Positions 17,013 through 26,938 of a stretch of 64,000 nucleotides of DNA are shown piece after piece (position 1 is the stretch's first letter; each line of letters begins with the position of its first letter). Both the position numbers and the translations under genes were made by a program. A model generated the notes under the pieces. The model had not been told where the DNA came from and made no database searches. It saw only the letters and a program-made list of their open reading frames with translations. The stretch comes from WTKG01 sp963735005 (GTDB taxonomy: Bacteria; Actinomycetota; Actinomycetes; Actinomycetales; Demequinaceae). The stretch is taken from assembly GCA_963735005.1 (NCBI GenBank), contig CAVTJA010000010.1, positions 372,001 to 436,000 on the forward strand, written 5' to 3'.

Positions 17013-18740
17013 TGGCCGTTGACACCGAGGCGCCGACGCGAGACACCCGGCTCGTCTTCAACCGCGATGTCGCGGACAGCATCTGGATCGCCGCGCTCGC
17101 CATAAGCCTGAGCTATGCGCTCGGGTTCGCGTTTGGCTGGACGCAGGCGATTGACGCCCTCGAGGCATTCGCTGTGTTCACAAGCTACTCGTGCACGTAC
17201 TTGTGCGTGAAGCAGCGGCGGTTCAACTACCCCATCGGTGCGTTGAGCACCGCCGCGTACTGCCTATTGTTCTGGCGCGAGGGGCTCTACGCGAGCATGG
17301 CGCTCAACGCCTACCTCACGCCCGCCCTGCTGTACGGCTGGATCCGCTGGCGCGCAGATGCTGTCACCCGCCCAGTCACGCGGGTGGAACAGCGGTGGGT
17401 GCTCGCGTACGTCGCGGCCACGGCCGCCGCCTTCGCTGGGGCGCTTTTCCTCACGAAGACGCTCGGGGGTTCGTTCGCCGCCACCGACACCGTGATCCTG
17501 GTGGGCTCGCTACTCGCCCAGTTCCTGCTCGACAACAAGAAAATCGAGACCTGGGCGGTGTGGTTCATCGTCGACATCATCGCGGTGTGGGAGTACTTCT
17601 CGTCGGGACTGGCGATCGCCGGCGTGCAGTTCGTATTCTTCCTCGCCAATGCCGCGTGGGGGTGGCGGATGTGGGCGCAGACCATGAAGGCGCAGGCCGA
17701 GGCGTACGCCGCCATGAGCACCGCATTCACGGTAATGACGGCACTGCCTCCCACGAAGGGCCACCTGCACCTGATGCAGTTCGCCGCGCACGTCGCGGAC
17801 GACACGTGCATCATTGTCTGCAACCCAGCCGGGAGAGCCCTACGTGCGCGAGCGGGTCGCGGCCATCACGTCCGCGGCGCAGAAGCTCGGCAACTGCCGC
17901 GTCGAGAACATCCACAAGACGCTGCCGCAACGCCCGCACGGCGATCCCACCTTTTGGGACATGTGGCGAGACTTCTTGACTCGGGCTGGATGCCGCGGCG
18001 CAGGCGACTTCATCGTGGCTTCGGAACCCTACGGTGCGACGCTGGCGGAGGTCACGGGAGCCACGTTCATCCCGTTCGACGTCGCCCGCGACATGAGCGC
18101 GATTCGGGCCACGGAGGTGCGGCGCGCGCCCGAGCAACGATTCGCAGACATCATGCCGGAGTTCCAGCCGTACGTGCGCCAGCGGGTCACCGTGATGGGC
18201 GCCGAATCGACCGGCAAGACGACGCTCTCGCGGCAACTCGCGGCCGCCGTCAACGGTCACTGGTCGCCGGAGTGGGCGCGCCCGTACCTCGAGCAACTCC
18301 CGACGCCGGAGGTGGACGATGCCCGCATGCACGCGATCTGGCGCGGCCAGCGGGCACTCCAGGCGCAGGCGGGACACCTCGTCGACCGCCCATTCATCGT
18401 GCAAGACACGGATCTGTTCGCGACCGTGGGCTACTGGGAACTCTGGAGGCCGGGCAAGACGCCTCCCGCATTGGTCGCCAACGCGAGCGAGACGCGCTCC
18501 GACCTCTACCTCGTCACGGGGTCGAACATTCCCTTCGCGCCCGATCCCCTGCGGTACGGCGGTCACGAACGCGAAACGCCAGACGACTACTGGCTCGCGC
18601 AGGCCGACGCATACGGCCTCAACGTCCGCGTACTCGAGTCAGCGGACGCGGACGCCCGCCTCGGCGAAGCCATTCAACTGACGCGCCAGCACTTCGCCGC
18701 CGCCGTGCCGCTCACCTACGAGCGCGAGGACAACGACTAG
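17012..18740 (+). CDS. PnuC transporter fused to NadR (NMN adenylyltransferase/ribosylnicotinamide kinase), frameshifted as read
   Basis: With one base removed at 17822-17823 this is a 575-residue NAD salvage protein. Residues 1 to about 225 are a PnuC membrane channel for nicotinamide riboside, with several helices and NYPIGALSTAAYCLLFW. From about 235 the NadR part begins: an NMN adenylyltransferase with PPTKGHLHLM, then a ribosylnicotinamide kinase with Walker A GAESTGKTTL near 395. Uptake, phosphorylation and adenylation are thus on one chain. The break lies in CIIVC/TQPGEPYVRERV; both sides fit the family. The start overlaps the nrtR stop. I attribute the shift to sequence error because both halves are well preserved. 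Confidence 0.85.
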
Positions 18741-18752
18741 GTACAGCCGCGT

Positions 18753-19550
18753 CTATTCCGGGTAGATGACGGAGCCGTCTGCGCGGCCGGCGGCCGGAGG
18801 TTCGCCGTTGTCGTCGCCTTCGGCAGCCCGGCGGCGCGCAAGCATCACCACGACGACGGCCGCGATGGCCAGCAACACGGCCGCACCAATCACGCCAAGC
18901 ACCAGCGGCGAGAGGCCCAGGCCGCCGATCCCCTTGCCGTCGATCGCCCACGCGCGCACGACGATGTCGTCAGTCGCGGTCGTCAGGTCGGTGAAGTCCA
19001 ACACGAACTGGTTGTCGTCGACGACCTGGCCCGCGCTGTGCTCGACGATGGCGCCCGGGAAGGTGACGGCGACCGTGTACTCAAACGAGTCCGCGAGCTG
19101 GTCCGCCGAATAGCCGGAGCCCTCCAGGCTGTCCGAAACGCTCGACACAGGCACGGTGTACACGAAGTAGTCGCCGTCGCGCACAAGGCTGCCAGACTCG
19201 ACACCAAGGGCCGAGCCGGCGGCGTCGCCGGTGGCTTGAAGCTTGTCGAGCGGCGCGCGATCGAAGGTGATCGTGGCGCCGACGTACTTATCCTGGTGAT
19301 ACTCGGTGACGTGGTACGTGACGCCCAGCGAGTCCATCTGGTCCGTGAACTCGGGCGTCTGGTACTGCTCAAGAATCGGGTTCGCGCCCTCGCCTGCAGC
19401 GTTCACGAGCGACTCGTCCATCGCGACCACCATCGACATGTCCATCGTGTTGTCGGAGTAAATCTGCGTGTCGACTTCCATCCTCATGCAGCCCGCGAGA
19501 GCAACGACGATGGCGGCGAACAGGGCGGCGGTGCCGAGGCGTGTCTTCAT
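18753..19550 (-). CDS. LppM-like lipoprotein with C-terminal membrane anchor
   Basis: The 265-residue protein begins with a lipoprotein signal and lipobox LAGC (Cys at about 21). The extracytoplasmic domain begins MRMEVDTQIYSDNTMDMSM, characteristic of the LppM family. A C-terminal helix (LVLGVIGAAVLLAIAAVVV) and a short basic/acidic tail follow. LppM of M. tuberculosis is a surface lipoprotein linked to phagosome interactions; a general envelope role is all that can be inferred here. I chose the ATG at 19550; one at 19562 is possible and neither has a good ribosome site. It converges on the PnuC-NadR gene. Confidence 0.82.
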   Translation of the reverse strand: MKTRLGTAALFAAIVVALAGCMRMEVDTQIYSDNTMDMSMVVAMDESLVNAAGEGANPILEQYQTPEFTDQMDSLGVTYHVTEYHQDKYVGATITFDRAPLDKLQATGDAAGSALGVESGSLVRDGDYFVYTVPVSSVSDSLEGSGYSADQLADSFEYTVAVTFPGAIVEHSAGQVVDDNQFVLDFTDLTTATDDIVVRAWAIDGKGIGGLGLSPLVLGVIGAAVLLAIAAVVVVMLARRRAAEGDDNGEPPAAGRADGSVIYPE

Positions 19551-19602
19551 GGCGACGATCATGCCAGCATTTTGGGCTGGCGTCGCGACAAACGTCCCGC
19601 AA

Positions 19603-19619
19603 GGAGGCACGTGGCCTCC
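19603..19619. terminator. Short hairpin downstream of tRNA-Thr
   Basis: GGAGGC-ACGTG-GCCTCC forms a 6-bp stem just past the 3' end of the tRNA on the minus strand. There is no U-tract, so termination is only a possibility. Confidence 0.3.
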
Positions 19620-19624
19620 AACGG

Positions 19625-19697
19625 AGCCGCCTGTGGGAATCGAACCCACGACCTTCTCATTACGAGTGAGACGCTCTGCCGACTGAGCTAAGGCGGC
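19625..19697 (-). tRNA. tRNA-Thr (anticodon CGT)
   Basis: The minus strand folds as a complete 73-base tRNA. The acceptor stem GCCGCCT pairs with AGGCGGC, with T as the discriminator. The D-arm region is TAGCTCAGTCGGCAGAGC, the anticodon stem TCTCA/TGAGA encloses loop CTCGTAA (anticodon CGT, threonine ACG codons), and the T-arm carries GGTTCGATTCC. CCA is not encoded. Confidence 0.95.
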
Positions 19698-19766
19698 GCG
19701 GCCGCCGAGGCGGCCGAGGTACAAATATAGTGGGCGCGCGCCGAAACCCGAAACCGGGGGGCCCCG

Positions 19767-21303
19767 CTAGCAGATCGTGCCCGACTTGGGCACCGTCCCA
19801 TCCACGAAGTACGCGTCCACATTGTCGATGACGCATTGGTTCGAGCGGCCGTACGCGGTGTGGCCCTCGCCGTCCCACACCAGCAGCGTCGCGTTCGACA
19901 GCGCCGAGGACAACGACCTTGCCCACTCGATGGGCGTTGCCGGGTCACCGGTGGTGCCGATCACCACGATGTCCCCCGCGGCGCTCGCCGGGCGACAGGT
20001 CCGTCACCTGCTGGTGGGCGACCCACGGCCACCCCTCGCACCCGACCGAACCCGAGAACCACCACCCGAACGTGGGCGACAGCCTCTCGGCAGACTTCTG
20101 GTAGGCGCGCATGTCCTCGACAGTCAGCGGGTCCTGCGGGGGCGTGTCGAGGCAGCCGATCGCCGTGAACGCCTCGGAAGAGTTGTCGAGGTAGTCGCCG
20201 TTCTCGTCGCGCGAGAGGTACGCGTCCGCGAGCAGGTGGAACAGGTCCGCCGTGCCCACGTTGAGGGCCTCGTCGAGCGCCTGCGAAAGGTACTGCCAGT
20301 ACTGGTCCTGATACAGCGGGAAGACGATGCCGTAGATCATCAGGGTGCCGTTGACGTCGCCCTCGGAGCTGGGGAAGCCCTGGTCGCGCGCCTCGGCTAT
20401 GAGGTCGCGCACCGTCTTCTTGGCGAGGTCGAGGTCCCTCGGGAGCGGGCACTCGGTGTTCGAGATGCAGTCGTTGATGTAGTTCTCGAGCGCGAGCTCG
20501 AAGCCCTGGGCCTGCGTCTCCGACATCTCGGTGGGCGGGAGCAGGAAGTCCACGGCGCCGTCGAGCACCATCTTGCCCACGTTCTGCGGGTAGAGCACGG
20601 CGTAGGTCGCGCCAAGCTGGGTGCCGTACGAGAACCCAAGGTAGTTGAGCTTCTCGTCGCCGACGAGCGCGCGGATCACGTCCATGTCGCGGGCGGCCGA
20701 CGCCGTGTCCACGTTCTCGATGAGCGGCCCGGTGAGCTCGCGGCACCGCGCGGCGAAAGCGGCGTTGGCGTCAACCTGCGCCTTGATGTCCGCCTCCGTG
20801 TTGGCCACTGCGTCGTGCAGGTAGTACGCGTCGAGCTCGGCGGTCGAGCCGCACTTCACGGGCGACGACTGCCCCACCCCGCGCGGGTCGAAGCCCACGA
20901 CGTCGTAATGCTCGAGCAGTGACTTGCCGGCGAAGTCCGCGAAGTACGAGGTGAACTCGATGCCGGAGCCGCCGGGGCCGCCGGGGTTGATCACCACGGT
21001 GCCCAGACGCTTGCCCTGACTGGGGCTGCGATAGCGGTTGAGCGCGAGCTCGATGGTCTGGCCGTCCGGCTCCTGCCAGTTCAGTGGCACCTGAATCGTG
21101 GCGCACTCGAGCTTGCCGCAAGCCTTCCAGTCCACCTGCTGGCTGTAGACGTCCGAGCCGCTTGGGTCGCCGCCCGAGGTTCCCGTACCTCCTGGCCACG
21201 CGACGCCGTCGTCGGGCGACACCTGGTCAAGCGGCGGGAGGCAGGCGGACAAGGTGAGCACGGCGGCGAGCGCTGCGACAAGGGCTCCAGTGCGGGCGGT
21301 CAT
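19767..21303 (-). CDS. Secreted alpha/beta hydrolase (tripeptidyl aminopeptidase-like lipoprotein), frameshifted as read
   Basis: With one base removed near 19988-19993 this is a protein of about 511 residues of the SlpD/TAP-like hydrolase family, which cleaves N-terminal peptides outside the cell. It has a lipoprotein-type signal (VLTLSAC), an oxyanion segment VVINPGGPGGSG, VGFDPRGVGQS, the nucleophile GFSYGTQLG, and the TAP-like C-terminal part. After the break, the C-terminal frame VVIGTTGDPATPIEWA ends with the catalytic-His region GEGHTAYG. The extra base lies in a CCGG context. The gene lies 69 bases downstream of the tRNA on the same strand and 19 bases after holB in genome order. Confidence 0.86.
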
Positions 21304-21322
21304 GGGTCTACGCTAACCGACG

Positions 21323-22462
21323 CTAGGCGGTCGCGGGCCGCAGCGCGAGCGCCATCGCCTCGAGCGCGAGGACGGGCGCCACGTTTCCGGCCAGGCGCTC
21401 GCGGGCCACGCCAATGGCGTCCATGCGCCCAACCGTGTCCCGGATGGTGCCAGCACGCGCGAGCGCCTCCACATGGCCGCGGTGGGATTCGTTGACGAGC
21501 GCCACACCTGACCCCATCTGCACCACCGCGACGTCGCGGTACAGCGACAACAGGTCGAGCAGCGCCCGGTCCACGACGTCGCGCTTCATGCGCGTCGCAC
21601 GGCGCTTCTGGTCCTCCTCGAGCTGGCGCAGCTGGGCGCGCAGCGTGGGGGGCAAGCGGCCGCCGTCCTCGGCGCCCAGCGTGACGAGCAGCTCCGCCCG
21701 CTCCTCGGCGTCGCGATCCTCGGTGGCCGCCTTGGCGTCGGCGTCCGCCACGGCCACCAGGTCCCCGGCCGCGAGCACGGCGTCGCCCACGCCGCGAATC
21801 TCCGTCGCGAGCGCGATGATCTGGTCCCGCCTTGCGCGAGCGTCGGGGTTGAGCGCGAGCCTCCGCGCGACGCCGATGTGGCTCTGCGCGGCGAGCGCGC
21901 ACAGGCGCGCGAGCTCGGGGTCCACGCCGTCCCGCTCCACCAGCAGTTGGGCCACCACCTGGGCGGACGGCACGTGCAGCGCCACCACGCGGCAGCGGGA
22001 CCGGATGGTCACCGAGACGTCCTGGGCGCTGGGCGCGCACAGCAGCCACACGGTGCGCGGCGGGGGCTCCTCGATCGCCTTGAGGAGCACGTTGGAGGTG
22101 CGCTCCGTCATGCGGTCGGCGTCTTCGATAATCATGACGCGCCACCGCCCGCCGCTGGGGGCGCTCTGCGCCTGGCTGACCAACGCGCGGACCTCGTCGA
22201 CGGAGATGGTGACCTTCTCGGTGGCCACCACGGTAACGTCCGGGTGCGTGCCCGCCGCGGCGGTGGTGCACGAGCGGCACTCGCCGCAGCCACCCTTGTC
22301 GCACTGCAGCGCCGCCGCGAAGGCGCGCGCCGCGATCGACCGGCCGCTGCCGGGCGGGCCGATGATCAGCCACGCGTGGGTCATCGAGTCGGGATCGTCG
22401 ACGGCCGCCTTCAGGGGGCCGGTCGCGTCGCCCTGCCCCACCACGACGTCCCAGGCGCTCAC
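21323..22462 (-). CDS. holB: DNA polymerase III delta' subunit
   Basis: The delta' subunit is part of the clamp loader that places the beta clamp on DNA. The 379 residues include a P-loop-like GPPGSGRS, a zinc module CDKGGCGECRSC, the Walker B-like IIEDADRM, and the sensor stretch LLKAIEEPPPRTVWLL. The GTG start overlaps the tmk stop (GTGA), the usual arrangement in actinobacteria (M. tuberculosis Rv3644c region). As read, the tmk frame continues into this gene because of the tmk frameshift; that apparent fusion is not real. Confidence 0.92.
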   Translation of the reverse strand: MSAWDVVVGQGDATGPLKAAVDDPDSMTHAWLIIGPPGSGRSIAARAFAAALQCDKGGCGECRSCTTAAAGTHPDVTVVATEKVTISVDEVRALVSQAQSAPSGGRWRVMIIEDADRMTERTSNVLLKAIEEPPPRTVWLLCAPSAQDVSVTIRSRCRVVALHVPSAQVVAQLLVERDGVDPELARLCALAAQSHIGVARRLALNPDARARRDQIIALATEIRGVGDAVLAAGDLVAVADADAKAATEDRDAEERAELLVTLGAEDGGRLPPTLRAQLRQLEEDQKRRATRMKRDVVDRALLDLLSLYRDVAVVQMGSGVALVNESHRGHVEALARAGTIRDTVGRMDAIGVARERLAGNVAPVLALEAMALALRPATA

Positions 22463-23083
22463 TTCTTGCGCTCCAGCGCGGCCACGACGGCGGCGCGGAC
22501 GTCGGCCTCCACGGCTCCCACCGCGCGCGCGGCGTCCACGACGGCGTAGCGGTTCGGGGCCAGCGCGGCGAGCCGCAGGTAGCCCTCGCGGATCTCCACC
22601 GCGTGCGCCGCGGTCTCGTTCTCGACGCGGTCCAGGTCGCGGGCCATGCGCGCCACGGCCGGCTCCATGTCCAACAGGATCGGTGACGTCTGGCAACAGC
22701 CCCTCGGTGGCCCACCGGGACATGCGCTCGACCTCGTCGCCGAGCCCGCGCGCGCCACCCTGGTAGACGATCGACGAGTCCACGTAGCGGTCCTGAAGCA
22801 CGACGTCGCCGCGCTCGAGCGCCGGGCGCACCTTGGTGGCGATGTGGTGGGCGCGGTCGGCTGCGTACAGCAGCGCCTCGGCCCGCGGCGCCACGTGGTC
22901 GCCGTGCATGATGGCGTGGCGCAACTCGATGCCAAGATCGGTGCCGCCAGGCTCGCGGGTCTCGAGTACGGAACGCGCGCCGCCGTCGTCGCTACGCAAC
23001 CATGCGGCGAGCAACGCGAGCTGGGTGGTCTTGCCGACGCCGTCCCCGCCCTCGAAGACGACGAACAGCCCGGGCGGAATCAT
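22459..23083 (-). CDS. tmk: Thymidylate kinase, frameshifted as read
   Basis: Tmk phosphorylates dTMP to dTDP and is essential for DNA synthesis. Removing one base near 22681-22684 yields 207 residues. The P-loop is FEGGDGVGKTTQ at about 9-20, the DR motif is LQDRYVDSS, and the lid/C-terminal region continues ILLDMEPAVARM and ends VVAALERKK. As read, the frame shifts after LLPDVT and runs on into holB. An essential single-copy gene is unlikely to be broken, which is the strongest argument that the extra base is a sequence error. The stop overlaps the holB start by 4 bases. Confidence 0.9.
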
Positions 23084-23141
23084 GTGCCTACGCTACCCGT
23101 TGCAACGGACGCGCAAACTAGGGTGAAGGCGAGGAGGCACG

Positions 23142-23833
23142 ATGCGGGCTCGGCTGGCGATCATGGCGGGGGCGTTTGCCGCCACGGCGGCGCTTGGCGG
23201 CTGCGGGGCGAGCCCGGCTCCGGAGCCCGCGGGGCAGCCCGGGACGTCCACCCCCTCCACCCCGCCGGCCCCGCCCGCCGTGCTGTTTTTGGGCGACTCG
23301 TACACCGAGGGAACCGCGTTGTCGATCGATGACGCGACGGCGCGCTGGCCCACCGTGATGTCCACCGCGAACGGCTGGACCGAAGTCAACGCCGGCTGCA
23401 ACGGCTCGGGCTACGTGCGCCCCGGCCCGTTTTGCATGGACACCTACGTGGAGCGGATCCCCAAGCTCGCTGACAAGGACCCAGCGATCGTGTTCGTGTC
23501 CGGCGGGGTGAACGACCTCGGATACCCCATCGGACCAGATCGCGGCTGGCATCAACGCCACCCTCGACCTGCTTGGTGGAGACTTTTCCCGACGCGCGCA
23601 TCTACGCCGTCAACGGGATCTACTTCCAGGGCACACGGACGCCACCCGAGATGGCTGCGCTCAACGACGCCCTCAAAGCCGCCGCGGAGCGCACCGGCGT
23701 CACGTACCTGGACATCGGCGACCCACTACTGGGTCACCCCGAGCTCATGGCGTACGACGGCCTGCACCCCAACCCCCAGGGCCACGCGCTCATCGCGCGG
23801 CTGACCCAGGAGGCGATGGACGCGGCAGGCTAG
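23142..23833 (+). CDS. SGNH/GDSL-type hydrolase lipoprotein, two frameshifts as read
   Basis: Removing one base at 23532-23533 and one at 23575-23576 gives a 229-residue secreted esterase-like protein. It has a lipoprotein signal (ATAALGGC), a Pro/Thr linker, block I LFLGDSYTEG with the nucleophile Ser, block III SGGVNDLG, and block V YDGLHPNPQGHALI with the catalytic Asp and His. All catalytic blocks are intact across the three frames, so decay is unlikely to be old. Its last 41 bases recur at 25807-25847. The substrate is unknown; acyl or acetyl ester hydrolysis is the family activity. Confidence 0.8.
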
Positions 23834-23835
23834 CG
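23795..23835 (+). repeat. 41-bp direct repeat, copy 1 (3' end of the SGNH gene)
   Basis: These 41 bases, covering the last 12-13 codons and stop of the SGNH hydrolase, are repeated exactly at 25807-25847. The two copies bracket a 1,971-base block with two membrane-protein genes on the opposite strand. Confidence 0.95.
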
Positions 23836-23843
23836 TCGAGCCG

Positions 23844-24407
23844 CTACGACGACGTACTTCGCGGACCACGCACCACGTACACAACCATCGCCGCCAGCAC
23901 CATTGCTGAGGAGACGCCCACCCCCCACCAGTGGACGTGGTCCATATATGCCAATGGCACTCCGCGGTTCAGGTTGTTGAACACCTCCGCGCTAAGGCCC
24001 GCAAGCGGGACCAGGCCCCACGCGTACTCTCCAACGAGGGTCACGGCCAGTACACCGACCGCGAATAATGCGGTACCAACGGAAAGCTCTCCGACTGTTT
24101 CGTGCGCCGCCGTAGCGGGCGCCGCTATCGTCAGGGCGAGGACGGCCGCGAACAACACCGACAGCGCTCGGACACGGCGCTCGCGAACAAACGTTCGCGA
24201 CTGGCCCTGCCAATGGTCGGCAAGTGGGTAGAGGACGGCAGCCTCCACGATGACGACCATCAGCCAAATGATCGGAATCTTGCGCGCCGCGAACGGCACG
24301 TCAAAGGCCACTCCCGAAAAGGTCCATGACACGGCGAGCGCGCCGGCCCACACGGCCACTGCGGGCAGCCACCCGCGCGCCCGCGCCACGGTCCGCGGGA
24401 GACTCAC
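23844..24407 (-). CDS. Multi-pass membrane protein of unknown function
   Basis: I do not recognise a family. The 187-residue protein has about five hydrophobic segments (for example WLPAVAVWAGALAVSWTF, IPIIWLMVVIVEAAVLY, LSVLFAAVLALTIAA) and a basic C-terminus. The GTG at 24407 follows the upstream stop by one base (TAAG-GTG), so translation is probably coupled to the larger gene. Base composition looks less GC-rich than the flanks. It sits inside the block bracketed by the 41-bp repeat, consistent with acquisition. Confidence 0.7.
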   Translation of the reverse strand: MSLPRTVARARGWLPAVAVWAGALAVSWTFSGVAFDVPFAARKIPIIWLMVVIVEAAVLYPLADHWQGQSRTFVRERRVRALSVLFAAVLALTIAAPATAAHETVGELSVGTALFAVGVLAVTLVGEYAWGLVPLAGLSAEVFNNLNRGVPLAYMDHVHWWGVGVSSAMVLAAMVVYVVRGPRSTSS

Positions 24408-24408
24408 C

Positions 24409-25710
24409 TTAGCCGCCAAAGTCAGCGCCCCCGTCGCCCGGCACGATCGGCAACGCGATCCGTGCCAGTCCGTCCGAATCACACGTACGGAGGTAGCCGT
24501 AGGCCTCGCGAGCCCAGTCGTCGACAGCCGCATCCGGCATCGCCTCAACGCCGATGCGATTCCACTTCATGGGCTTGCCCGACGCGCGCGACACCACCCA
24601 CTCGCGGAGCACCGAGGCGGCGTCCAGGAAAACCGTGGGCTCATCATCTCCGAAATACTCTGGGCAGGCCGCTGGCGTGGCAACCGAGTCAGCGATGGCG
24701 TCGATCGAGACGACACCATCGTCGAGTTGCCATGTGGCTGCAAAGAGAATGCCCGAATCTGGTGTCGGCTCGACAAGTGCCGCGGCATCGATGTAGCGCG
24801 CGGGCGGCTCAATTCCATATGGCTCCAGGCTGGCGAAGGCGCTGCGCAATGCCGTGTCGAACGGTTCCAAGATCGCAACGTTGTCTGAAGCAATGCAGAC
24901 CGTGGGCTGGGACCCGACGCACTCGAGTTGCGGCGTGATCTGTTCGTATTCGCCACCCAACGTTGGCACAAAGACTCCACCGACAAACAGTCCTAGGGCA
25001 GCGGCCACGGAGGCTGTACGGGCGCCGGACCGCAACGGTTTTGCCACGACACCGGGGGTGCGGTCCGACGCGGCCGCGGCCAATGCCGCCGCGCTAGCCG
25101 CGGCGAGAATCAGGACCTTGAGTCCGACGAACCATCCGATTGGACGCAACGTCGCTGCCCACGCCGTGTGCCCACCCGCCGTCAAGAACCGTCCAAAGGG
25201 CCCGACGTTTTCCAAGGTCACGATGACGAGAAACGCCCCGAGCATGACGCCGGGCGCAACGAACCACTTCCGAGAACACGCGCCCGCTAGCACCCCCAAT
25301 GCGCTGGCGGCCATGAGAATCGCTGGCGGGTGGAGGAAGAGGACCCACGACTCGCCCACCGGGCGCGCCCCATGGCTCACAACTATTCCGAGCGCGACCG
25401 CCACTCCCACCAGCCACGCCCCCACGCTCGCCGCCGAATGTGCGGCGGCGATCGCCGTTGATGCTTTCCAAGGCCGATCCGCGGTCGCGGTCGGCGCGGG
25501 CGTCACGTTTCCAAGCAGCCGCCATCCATCCCACGCCGCGACGCCGGCGGCAACGGGTGCGAGCAGGATCGTCGCACCGTTCGCCCAGTCAATCGCCCAC
25601 TCCCAGTTGTAAACCCAGTTGCGATCGCTCATGACGATCGCCAGAGCGACCCCAAGCTCGATCACCGCCGCTGGCACAAGGAAGGAGCGGCGCAGCAGGA
25701 GTCTCAGCAC
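24409..25710 (-). CDS. Large membrane protein with C-terminal extracytoplasmic domain, unknown function
   Basis: The 433-residue protein has about six hydrophobic helices in its first 250 residues, resembling an ABC-2-like permease. A soluble domain of about 180 residues contains four cysteines (including QLECVGSQPTVC and TPAACPEYFG). No ATPase is encoded nearby, so a transport role is only a guess. It forms a two-gene operon with the smaller membrane protein that follows. Composition is visibly less GC-rich than the neighbours. With the repeat copies on both sides, this looks like a small inserted block. Confidence 0.7.
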   Translation of the reverse strand: MLRLLLRRSFLVPAAVIELGVALAIVMSDRNWVYNWEWAIDWANGATILLAPVAAGVAAWDGWRLLGNVTPAPTATADRPWKASTAIAAAHSAASVGAWLVGVAVALGIVVSHGARPVGESWVLFLHPPAILMAASALGVLAGACSRKWFVAPGVMLGAFLVIVTLENVGPFGRFLTAGGHTAWAATLRPIGWFVGLKVLILAAASAAALAAAASDRTPGVVAKPLRSGARTASVAAALGLFVGGVFVPTLGGEYEQITPQLECVGSQPTVCIASDNVAILEPFDTALRSAFASLEPYGIEPPARYIDAAALVEPTPDSGILFAATWQLDDGVVSIDAIADSVATPAACPEYFGDDEPTVFLDAASVLREWVVSRASGKPMKWNRIGVEAMPDAAVDDWAREAYGYLRTCDSDGLARIALPIVPGDGGADFGG

Positions 25711-25806
25711 GTCCTAAGCCACCTGCGACGTGATAGACAGGAACCCTGCTTCGAGGCGCCTTGCGCCCGCACTCTTGGGGCCTTTGGCCTTCAATTGCGC
25801 GCAAGT

Positions 25807-25847
25807 GCGCGGCTGACCCAGGAGGCGATGGACGCGGCAGGCTAGCG
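25807..25847 (+). repeat. 41-bp direct repeat, copy 2
   Basis: This is an exact copy of 23795-23835. It includes CTAG, which gives the stop codon of the converging oxidoreductase on the minus strand. Before insertion, the SGNH and oxidoreductase stops probably overlapped here. Confidence 0.95.
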
Positions 25848-26841
25848 CTCGTTCGGGTAGACAATGCCAATCTGGTCGCGCACCGTGTCCAGCAGGCCCA
25901 TGATTTCCAGCGAGCCGTCGAGCGTGAGCAGCGGGCTCTCCTTGTCTCCGGCGGCGACGCGGCGGGCGACCTCGGCCGCCTCGTACTGGAAGCCGTTGGG
26001 AACCACGCCGTCGAACTCTCGCACGGTGCCGTCGTTGCGGATCACGCGCATGGTCGTGGGCGTGTAGAACACCGAGTCGATCTCGATGCGGCCCTCGGTG
26101 CCGCCCACCATCGCGCGGTTCTGCGTCTCCGAGAACATCGTCGTGTGCATGGTCGCCTGCGACGTCGGGTAGTCGAAGATGACGCTCACCTGGCGGTCAA
26201 CGCCGGTCTCGGTGAGCTGACCCACGGACGTCACCGACGTACGGCACGCCAAGCACGTCATGCGCAAAAGCGATCGGGTAGATGCCAAGGTCGAGCAGCG
26301 CGCCGCCTGCGAGGTCCGCCCGGTACATGCGCTCCACGTGCGACAGCGTCTGGCCGTGGTCCGCCTGAACGGACACGATCTCGCCGATTTCGCCCGCCGC
26401 GATCGCCTCGCGCATCGCGTAGATGTGCGGCAAGTGGCGCGTCCACATTGCCTCCATCATGAACACGCCCGCCTCGCGGGCGGCGTCGGCGATCGTGCGC
26501 GCCTGCGCGGAGTTCTGCGTCAGCGGCTTCTCGATCAGCAGGTTCTTGCCCGCCGCGATCGCGGCAAGCGCGGGCTCGTGGTGGTTGTTGTGGGTGGTGG
26601 CGACGTAGACGGCGTCGATGTCGTCCCGCGCGAGCAGCTCGTCGTAGTTGCCGTACGCGTCGCCCGCGTTGTTCGCGTCAACGAAAGCCTTGGCTCGGTC
26701 AATGCTCGACGCGGAGGCCGCGGCGACAACGGACGATGCGGTGTGGTTGTTCACGGCGTCGGTGAGCTTGGCGGCGATGCCACCCGCGCCGAGGATTCCC
26801 CATCGAATGGCCGGCGCGTCTTGAGGATGAGGTGCAGTCAT
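25842..26841 (-). CDS. Gfo/Idh/MocA-family oxidoreductase, frameshifted as read
   Basis: With one base removed at about 26241, this is a 332-residue NAD(P)-dependent sugar or diol dehydrogenase-like protein. The Rossmann motif is GILGAGGIAAKL at about 15-26, the Lys-Pro dipeptide is in LLIEKPL, and the GFO/IDH C-terminal beta domain follows (VSVIFDYPTSQATMH, GTEGRIEIDSVF). The break falls between DVLGVP and TSVTSVGQL. The substrate is unknown. The stop codon lies inside the second copy of the 41-bp repeat. Confidence 0.86.
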
Positions 26842-26938
26842 GCCCGCCAGCCTAGCGGGACGCGCAAGGGCCCGGCCAGCGACGGCGGTGCGTCGCGGGC
26901 TAGCGGTCATCGCGCGCGCTACGCCTCGCTGCGTACGT

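Noticed and set aside
21323..23083. A genuine Tmk-HolB fusion
   Set aside because: The Tmk C-terminus is intact in the neighbouring frame and ends in an overlapping stop-start.
23795..25847. The 41-bp repeats as att sites of an integrated phage or element
   Set aside because: No integrase, recombinase or phage gene lies between them and the cargo is only about 2 kb, so the origin is left open.
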